Notes under the pieces: generated by a model | The model's database searches: none | What the model was told of the DNA's origin: nothing | Seen by the model: only the letters and a program-made list of their open reading frames with translations | Program-made: the position numbers and the translations under genes | Origin: Clostridia bacterium | Lineage (GTDB): Bacteria; Bacillota; Clostridia; Christensenellales; Borkfalkiaceae | NCBI GenBank assembly: GCA_017626495.1 | Contig: JAGAIP010000006.1 | Location: 1-45,592, forward strand | DNA: 45,592 nucleotides | Direction of reading: 5' to 3' | In this document: piece after piece, positions 40,698 to 45,592 of the stretch | How the letters are laid out: the number at the start of each line of letters is the position of its first letter | Numbering within the stretch: the first letter of the stretch is position 1

Positions 40698-41510
40698 TTA
40701 TTTCTTTTTGTTCAAGTGATATACGGGAAGAAGAGGAATGATGATCGGCGTCTTGTTCGCATATGCGTTGTATTCCTCATTCGCACCGTAGCGTTCCATC
40801 TGACGCTTTTCAAGTCTTTGCGCGCCGTTGAACATAATGTAAACGATACAGATATAAGCAATCACCGCGGTGATCCACTGACCAATGGTCTGATAAGCCG
40901 TGATTCCGCTAACGAATACACCCGTCCAGAACAGGATCTCTCCGAGGTAGTTGGGGCAACGGCAGATTCTGTATAACCCCTTGGTCGCAACCATATCGGG
41001 ACGCTCCTTTTTCTGCGCGGACTTCTGCTTGTCTGCAATCGATTCAAGAATCAAACCGAATACGGAAACCGCAAATCCAACGACAGGAAGAATCACGTCT
41101 GTAGATGCGTTGTCATAGCGGAACAGCATAGGGCTGACCTGAGCCACGTAAAGAACCGAAACGAATATCCAGATCGTTGCAAGCACGAACACCGGCATTT
41201 TCTTCTCACCGTTCTTTGCGAGCGTGTCTTTTGCCACGTCGGTCTTTCTGAAAGATGCATTCTTAAACTCACGAATGAGAAGGAATCCCGAAAGACGGGC
41301 GCCGTACGTGATAAAGAGAGCCGTCTGCACGAGAACGATCCAAAGAGGAGTTGCTGTGGGGTTGATCAAATACATGATGAGTATGGCAATTCCGCCGCCC
41401 GCTACGGCAAATCCGTAGCCGATAGAGAGAAAATATACGAACTTATAGAATCCGACTGCACACAGAACGGCGCAAACGGCAAATAAAATTCCAAGAAGTG
41501 ACCAAGGCAT
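40698..41510 (-). CDS. DUF1295 / steroid 5-alpha-reductase-like membrane enzyme
   Basis: 270 residues, about seven membrane helices. The C-terminal signature ATKGLYRICRCPNYLGEILF is the DUF1295 / 5-alpha-reductase-like block (GLYxxxRHPNYxGE; here Cys replaces the usual His) followed by a conserved helix and LEKRQMERYGANEEYNAYAN. Relatives reduce enone double bonds in steroids or fatty acyl chains with NADPH. ATG is 1 nt after the upstream stop (TGATATG) with AAAGGAG, so tightly coupled to the SDR gene. Confidence 0.87.
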   Translation of the reverse strand: MPWSLLGILFAVCAVLCAVGFYKFVYFLSIGYGFAVAGGGIAILIMYLINPTATPLWIVLVQTALFITYGARLSGFLLIREFKNASFRKTDVAKDTLAKNGEKKMPVFVLATIWIFVSVLYVAQVSPMLFRYDNASTDVILPVVGFAVSVFGLILESIADKQKSAQKKERPDMVATKGLYRICRCPNYLGEILFWTGVFVSGITAYQTIGQWITAVIAYICIVYIMFNGAQRLEKRQMERYGANEEYNAYANKTPIIIPLLPVYHLNKKK

Positions 41511-41511
41511 A

Positions 41512-42378
41512 TCAGTTGCTCTCCTTTCCGAAGTAGCTCTTTATATATTCGCCAAAGCTGCCCTCGCCCACCTCGGTGTCGCCGACGAGGTCGTGAGAAA
41601 GAGTCCATTTGGAGAACAGAATGATGTCGTGCTTACCTTCTTTTTTGATTTTGGGGAGGTTTGCGAGGATTCCGAAGAGCCAGATAGGAGCCCACTTGAT
41701 TTTGAGAGGCTTTTTGGCAGCTTCAAAGCACATGGCAGCCATTTCTTCGTACGTATAGGTTTCCTTGCCGCCTACGTTGTAAATGGTATTCTTATCGTTC
41801 ATATGCTCTACGATAAACGTCGCAAAGTCGGGACAGTCAACCACGTTTGCCCTTACCGAGCCGTAGCCTTTGAGAAGCTGCATCTCACCCTTATCCACAT
41901 AGGGCTTGAACACCTTTGCAATATCGTAGAAATAACCCGTGGGACGGTAGATTACGTAGTCCATACCGCTCTTTTTAAGCTCTTGCTCAAAAAGATACTT
42001 TGCGTGAAGCATGGGAACCTTCTCCGCACCCTTTTCGTCACAGGAAATAACCGAGACGTAATTGAAATTCTTAACGCCTGCCGCCATCGCCTCGGCAAGA
42101 ATGTTCCTATTGCCCTGATAGTCGATATCGTATGCGGTGAACCTTGTAGATGCACCGGTCAGACCAACGGTAGAAATGACCGCTTCAACTCCCTCAAAGA
42201 GCCCCTTCAAGGTTTCGGGATTGGTAGCATCAATGGGAGCAAAGGTATATTTTCCTTCCGTTCCCGCGATATTGCGCTCCTTTAAGTCAGCCGCCACGAC
42301 CTCGTAACCGTCAGCGCACAGCTTTTTCAGAATTTCCGCGCCAAGGTTGCCAAAGGCGCCTGCAAGTAATATTTTCAT
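41512..42378 (-). CDS. Atypical SDR, divinyl-reductase (BciA)-like
   Basis: 288 residues. N-terminal NAD(P)-binding MKILLAGAFGNLGAEILKKL. Blocks YDIDYQGNRNILAEAMAAGV, KNFNYVSVIS, AKYLFEQELKKSGMDYVIYR, PTGYF and YNVGGKETYTYEEMA follow the pattern of divinyl chlorophyllide 8-vinyl-reductase and NmrA-like atypical SDRs. The classical YxxxK pair is replaced by HAKYLFE. Probably reduces a C=C or C=O group with NADPH; specificity unknown. Confidence 0.85.
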   Translation of the reverse strand: MKILLAGAFGNLGAEILKKLCADGYEVVAADLKERNIAGTEGKYTFAPIDATNPETLKGLFEGVEAVISTVGLTGASTRFTAYDIDYQGNRNILAEAMAAGVKNFNYVSVISCDEKGAEKVPMLHAKYLFEQELKKSGMDYVIYRPTGYFYDIAKVFKPYVDKGEMQLLKGYGSVRANVVDCPDFATFIVEHMNDKNTIYNVGGKETYTYEEMAAMCFEAAKKPLKIKWAPIWLFGILANLPKIKKEGKHDIILFSKWTLSHDLVGDTEVGEGSFGEYIKSYFGKESN

Positions 42379-42391
42379 TTTCTATCCTCCC

Positions 42392-43318
42392 TTATTTTTT
42401 ATTCTTTTCTTTGGAACGTTTGTCGTTGATGATCTTCATGTGCTCCGCGGTGATCAACGTTACTCCGTTTTCTTTTGCCCAGGAAACACATCCTTTGAGA
42501 ACAACGGAGAGGAATACTCTCGGAACACCGAGAATGGTCTTCAAAGCATCGTCGGTAAACTTAATGGTATCATCGGCGCGGTCTGCCGCATAGCGAACGG
42601 ATTCAAGAGAAGCCCTGCGCATTTGAAGAAGCTCCGCTCTCATCTTGGTCTTTCTGTGGAACCAGAAATTCTTACTGTCGCGGTAGCCGTAGTCTACGGG
42701 AAGCGGAGGAAAGTCCTTTGCTTTGACGCCGTTGATGATGGCATCGGCATATTTCTTTTTCATAAGGATCTTGTCAACGCGAAGAATAAAGTGCGCGCCG
42801 AACTTTGAGGTGATTCCGTTGAAATCGTTGTAAGGCGGCTCGTAGCCGTTCAGCTCTCCCGGGTGGAACTTTTCCGCACCTTCAAGCTCACGCACCCAAG
42901 TACATTCGATCGCTTCAATGGCGTCGGTCAGCACCATCGGTCTTACTTCGCCCGTTTCCTCTTCAATGATACTCTTTTCCAACTTGAAGTTGCACTTGGG
43001 CATCTTTTCCTCGGGCTTATCACCGGGCCATGAAAGCTTAACGGCTTCCTTAAAGCTTGCAGGCTTATCGTCGATGAAATTCAGCGTGCATTTACCGTTT
43101 TTGAGAATGTTCTGCGCGGTGTTGGAGGAATTGCGGCAACACAAAAGCATTGCGTAGTAGTCCTTGCCCGCCACATAGTATGGCTGAACGAGTGAGTAAG
43201 GACCAAGGCTGGTCGAGCCGTCCTCACACAAAGTCGAGATGATGACGGTGGGCATCGGGAAATACAGAGAGGTCTGGTAGAAATTGTCCACGATGCGAAG
43301 GTTTTCAAAGCTGCTCAT
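42392..43318 (-). CDS. Flavin-reductase-like protein with C-terminal PCP_red-like domain
   Basis: 308 residues. The first ~220 form an FMN-binding split barrel: PMPTVIISTLCEDGSTSLGP, YYAMLLCCRNSSNTAQNILK, NGKCTLNFID. The last ~60 residues, FTDDALKTILGVPRVFLSVV then WAKENGVTLITAEHMK, resemble the PCP_red helical domain found at the end of protochlorophyllide-reductase-type proteins. The combination suggests flavin-dependent redox chemistry on a tetrapyrrole-like or other polycyclic substrate (inference). AAAGGAG precedes the ATG. Confidence 0.85.
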   Translation of the reverse strand: MSSFENLRIVDNFYQTSLYFPMPTVIISTLCEDGSTSLGPYSLVQPYYVAGKDYYAMLLCCRNSSNTAQNILKNGKCTLNFIDDKPASFKEAVKLSWPGDKPEEKMPKCNFKLEKSIIEEETGEVRPMVLTDAIEAIECTWVRELEGAEKFHPGELNGYEPPYNDFNGITSKFGAHFILRVDKILMKKKYADAIINGVKAKDFPPLPVDYGYRDSKNFWFHRKTKMRAELLQMRRASLESVRYAADRADDTIKFTDDALKTILGVPRVFLSVVLKGCVSWAKENGVTLITAEHMKIINDKRSKEKNKK

Positions 43319-43335
43319 AGGTATTCTCCTTTCTA

Positions 43336-43848
43336 TTAAAATAATAATAATTTTATAACGGAATATATTTCTTCAAATGATTTTCCCGCCATTGTCCATG
43401 TGAGAAGCGACTCGGCAATAAATTCCGATAAGAATTTACGGTTTGTGTGAGTACATATCGGCATGAGGATCTCTGCGAGCTGATTGCGTAACAACTTGTG
43501 TCGCTCGGCAAACGCAACTGCGAACACCTTTGCCGCGTCCTCGTCACGAAACAGGGACGCATGGATTTCAATAAACTCTTGTAAGGACAGATAGACATTT
43601 TGAAGAAAAGCCTCGATATCGCTTGTGCTTTTTTGCTTCATTTTCAGAAGACATTCTCGCCATTCTTCAATCATAAATGAAGCAATCAACATATCCTTGG
43701 AGCTGAAATAATTATACACGGTTCCAACGCCGAGACCGCAAGCGCTTGCAACCGAACGGATCGTGGTTTCTCTATATCCGTTTTGCGCGATCTGACGCTT
43801 TGCCTCCGCAAGCAACTGTTCACGCACGTTTTCGATTATTTTTGGCAT
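43336..43848 (-). CDS. TetR-type repressor of the reductase-like operon
   Basis: 170 residues. HTH: QLLAEAKRQIAQNGYRETTI, RSVASACGLGVGTVYNYFSS, KDMLIASFMIEEW, textbook TetR. First gene of the operon, 17 bp before the flavoprotein gene. The palindrome ATGAACACGTTCAT sits between its -10 and start codon and is the likely operator, so it should repress itself and the five enzyme genes until a ligand, perhaps the pathway substrate, binds. Confidence 0.93.
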   Translation of the reverse strand: MPKIIENVREQLLAEAKRQIAQNGYRETTIRSVASACGLGVGTVYNYFSSKDMLIASFMIEEWRECLLKMKQKSTSDIEAFLQNVYLSLQEFIEIHASLFRDEDAAKVFAVAFAERHKLLRNQLAEILMPICTHTNRKFLSEFIAESLLTWTMAGKSFEEIYSVIKLLLF

Positions 43849-43868
43849 GATTTATTCCTTTCTTTTTT

Positions 43869-43882
43869 ATGAACGTGTTCAT
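43869..43882. promoter_or_regulatory. Probable TetR operator
   Basis: Perfect palindrome ATGAACGTGTTCAT except for its central GT, located just downstream of the -10, over the expected transcription start. Confidence 0.7.
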
Positions 43883-43886
43883 TTAT

Positions 43887-43915
43887 ATTATACGATATTT
43901 ATTCTCGGTTGTCAA
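43887..43915 (-). promoter_or_regulatory. Perfect consensus promoter of the reductase-like operon
   Basis: Minus strand TTGACA - 17 nt - TATAAT. Confidence 0.88.
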
Positions 43916-43944
43916 TATGAGATGAAAAAATTGTGCTCGAATCA

Positions 43945-43975
43945 CAAAAAAAGAGCAAGAATTTTTTTCTTGCTC
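43945..43975 (-). terminator. Terminator after the 43982-44686 gene
   Basis: Minus strand GAGCAAGAA-AAAAA-TTCTTGCTC followed by TTTTTTT. Confidence 0.9.
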
Positions 43976-43981
43976 AAAATA

Positions 43982-44686
43982 CTATTTTATCAAATTACAA
44001 ATGACTTGTGCTGTAAAAACGATCTGCTCTCTGTTGCTGATGTTCGGCACTCCGTCGCCGTCTTGTTCTCCGTACATACCGAAATAGGCGTGACAGCCGC
44101 CGTTAATTACAATTTCGGTAAAGCCGTCGGGAAGATTGGATTTGTTCGCGTCATACTTTTCTCGGTTCATCACCTTATCCTCGCTGCCGTAAACCGAAAG
44201 CACTTCAAGTTCGGTATCCGAAAGATCAGCGGTATGCTTTGCAAGGTAGGATGCTGCCATTGATCCTCCAAGTGAATGACCTCCTATGTACCATTCCTTG
44301 ATTTCGGGAAATTGTTCTTGTATACCGTCCGCTGCGTTCACGTCAAGTACGGCAAGATTGAACGGCATCTCCACAAGGACGCACAAAATTCCTTGTTCGG
44401 CAAGAGCCGCCATTAAGGGAAGATACGCGGTAAATTCAACCTTTCCGCCGGGGTAGAAGATAAATCCCTGAGTTGCTCCGTCCGGTTCAAAAACGATTGT
44501 ATCATCGTCAAAAAACACATAGTCCGCACCGCTTGCGTCGACGAAGGATTGGATTTCATCCACGTCCGCACGGTAGTAGTCTCCGACGTAGATTGCACAA
44601 GCCCCTACGATAATACAGAGTGCAAGCGCAACTGACGCCAATATCATAAACAGCTTATTTTTTCGTTTGTTTGCTGAAATATTCAT
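43982..44686 (-). CDS. Alpha/beta hydrolase with N-terminal membrane anchor
   Basis: 234 residues. Signal anchor LFMILASVALALCIIVGACA, then GFIFYPGGKVEF (oxyanion region), nucleophile elbow GGHSLGGSMA and a C-terminal NGGCHAYFGMYG with the catalytic His. Belongs to the PF12695-type hydrolases (dienelactone-hydrolase-like). Start at MNISANKRK (44686), since AAAGGA lies 8 nt upstream; the ATG two codons earlier is too close to it. Substrate unknown. Confidence 0.87.
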   Translation of the reverse strand: MNISANKRKNKLFMILASVALALCIIVGACAIYVGDYYRADVDEIQSFVDASGADYVFFDDDTIVFEPDGATQGFIFYPGGKVEFTAYLPLMAALAEQGILCVLVEMPFNLAVLDVNAADGIQEQFPEIKEWYIGGHSLGGSMAASYLAKHTADLSDTELEVLSVYGSEDKVMNREKYDANKSNLPDGFTEIVINGGCHAYFGMYGEQDGDGVPNISNREQIVFTAQVICNLIK

Positions 44687-44717
44687 AATCATTTCCTTTC
44701 CGACTCAAATTGAGTTT

Positions 44718-44945
44718 TCAATATCTGTTGCCGTATATCAACTTCGCTTTTTCGGTATACTTCCGTACAAACTCGGTTTTTGCGTTTGTATATCCATCTC
44801 TGTTAGGCTCGTAATCTCCCATATATCTCAAATGCAAATGGAATACGCTTTCGGCAAAACCTTTTTCTGTGTATCCCTTGTTAAAAGAAAATCCGTTCGG
44901 AAGAATACCTTTCAAAAAAGCTTCTTCAACAAGTTTATTATATCA
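44718..44945 (-). pseudogene. grpB (UPF0157) remnant with internal deletion
   Basis: KGYTEKGFAESVFHLHLRYM then GDYEPNRDGYTNAKTEFVRK, ending EKAKLIYGNRY, are GrpB-family C-terminal blocks. About 30 residues normally found between HLHLRY.GD and .Y...RDGYT are missing, and the N-terminal half is absent; an in-frame stop lies just upstream (~44945). Confidence 0.7.
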
Positions 44946-45171
44946 TATTTTTTTGTTTTTTTCAATCGTCATTCGCCTGAAATATACCATTCTCCGCGTG
45001 TTGAAAACATGCGTTACGACTTTCAAATCTCACAATGAATCAGATACGTTATGAACGCTCGTACCCAAATACGATTGTGTAAAATTCCCCATTCATGATA
45101 TACAATTCTGACGTTGGACAACCGTTTGAGGTGCGTATCATGAGCCGATGAATTTTTTGTTTATAAAAAAT

Positions 45172-45452
45172 CCCTGTCGGGCGAATCAATAAGCAATCAT
45201 GAAAGGGGCGCAAAGCTAAACCGAGGACAAACAGACCGTCGGGTAGAAAACGGACAGAACACAACGGAATCAAGCGCGAGAGCGTGCAGGAAAAACCCTG
45301 TCGGGCGAACAAAAGAAGTAATCACGAAAAAACCAAAAACACAACAGAGGACAAACAGACCATCGGGTGGTAAAAAAGAAACTCAAAGAAAATAACGGAA
45401 TAAGGCACGAAAACGTGCAGGCAAAAAGAAAACCCTGTCGGTTGACAGGGTA
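45172..45452. repeat. Imperfect tandem repeats downstream of 5S rRNA
   Basis: Units start at CCCTGTCGG at 45172, 45296 and 45433 (periods 124 and 137 bp; the last is only the 5S terminator). Shared segments in order: CCCTGTCGGGCGAA, GAGGACAAACAGACC, ACGGAAT(A/C)AAG and CGTGCAGG. Apparent ORFs on the minus strand here are repeats of each other and are not called. The region 44946-45171 shows nothing. Confidence 0.7.
45425..45451 (-). terminator. Terminator of the rRNA operon
   Basis: Minus strand ACCCTGTC-AACC-GACAGGGT followed by TTTCTTTTT, 17 bp after 5S. Confidence 0.85.
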
Positions 45453-45467
45453 AAAGGGCATAAAAAA

Positions 45468-45581
45468 GTGGCAACTACCTATCCTCACGACCGGTGGCCC
45501 GGGCACTACTTTCGGCGTAGAGAAGCTTAACTTCTGTGTTCGGGATGGGAACAGGTGGATCCTTCTCGCTATCGTCACCAC
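45468..45581 (-). rRNA. rrf: 5S ribosomal RNA
   Basis: 114 nt. Minus strand GTGGTGACGATAGCGAGAAG, GTTCCCATCCCGAACACAGA and AGTTAAGCTTCTC are the 5S core; the 3' GTTGCCAC pairs with the 5' GTGGTGAC. The 23S and 16S genes would lie to the right, outside the window. Confidence 0.95.
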
Positions 45582-45592
45582 TATGGTTCAGT

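Noticed and set aside
45049-45581. Two minus-strand hypothetical proteins next to 5S rRNA.
   Set aside because: They overlap the 5S gene and tandem repeats and resemble each other only because of the repeat; this is a known annotation artefact.

Overview
The window looks like a chromosome segment of a Clostridia-type Bacillota (Firmicutes), probably an uncultured gut lineage. The basis is gene order (rpmG-secE-nusG-rplK-rplA-rplJ-rplL; pyrH-frr-uppS-cdsA-dxr-rseP), sigma-A promoters with 17-nt spacers, strong Shine-Dalgarno sites and a GTP-type PEP carboxykinase. Species cannot be fixed from the sequence alone. Core host DNA is of moderate GC; one clearly AT-richer block (about 14.36-26.37 kb) is a mobile element.

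Layout. 0-1.2 kb: two accessory genes (VOC-fold protein, small membrane protein). 1.3-5.7 kb, minus strand: ruvX and a DUF1292 gene, then the ribosomal/transcription operon with an L10-leader attenuator between rplA and rplJ. 5.8-8.6 kb: pckG, an unknown gene and a candidate small RNA. 8.78-11.2 kb: a polar amino-acid ABC transporter whose binding protein appears circularly permuted. 11.4-13.9 kb: aspS and a TetR-type regulator. 14.0-14.2 kb: a cluster of DnaA-box-like sites.

14.3-26.4 kb: an integrative mobilizable element inserted in the anticodon loop of a tRNA-Arg(ACG) gene. The host tRNA is split: its 5' half is at 14.32 kb and its 3' half at 26.37 kb, and the halves complement each other. 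The element carries a complete tRNA-Arg(ACG) of its own directly behind the broken half. It encodes a tyrosine integrase, excisionase, ribbon-helix-helix protein, TnpV-like protein, HUH relaxase and a duplicated DUF6291-like protein. It also has a ~0.9 kb array of degenerate ~61-bp repeats, a truncated RNA-polymerase-like protein, a ribosomal-protection tetracycline resistance gene with its attenuator, and a Fic protein that lost its N-terminus. No type IV secretion genes are visible, so transfer would need a helper.

26.8-32.0 kb: the pyrH-to-rseP operon (nucleotide, ribosome recycling, undecaprenyl, phospholipid and isoprenoid synthesis, site-2 protease). 32.0-34.0 kb: small unknown and hydrolase/TerB genes with divergent leaderless promoters. 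34.0-34.9 kb: a promoter-to-terminator unit with no long ORF and U-poor RNA. 35-38.6 kb: two tandem membrane acyltransferases and a membrane-bound HTH regulator. 39.4-43.9 kb: a six-gene TetR-controlled operon of reductase-like proteins that resembles tetrapyrrole-modifying enzymes and may be an undescribed pathway. 44-45.6 kb: a hydrolase, a grpB remnant, a repeat region and the 5S rRNA of an rRNA operon that continues beyond the window.

A recurring theme is leaderless transcription: at least four genes (ruvX, the TetR gene at 13.9 kb, and the divergent pair at 32.4/32.5 kb) have ATG exactly 6 nt after a good -10 hexamer.
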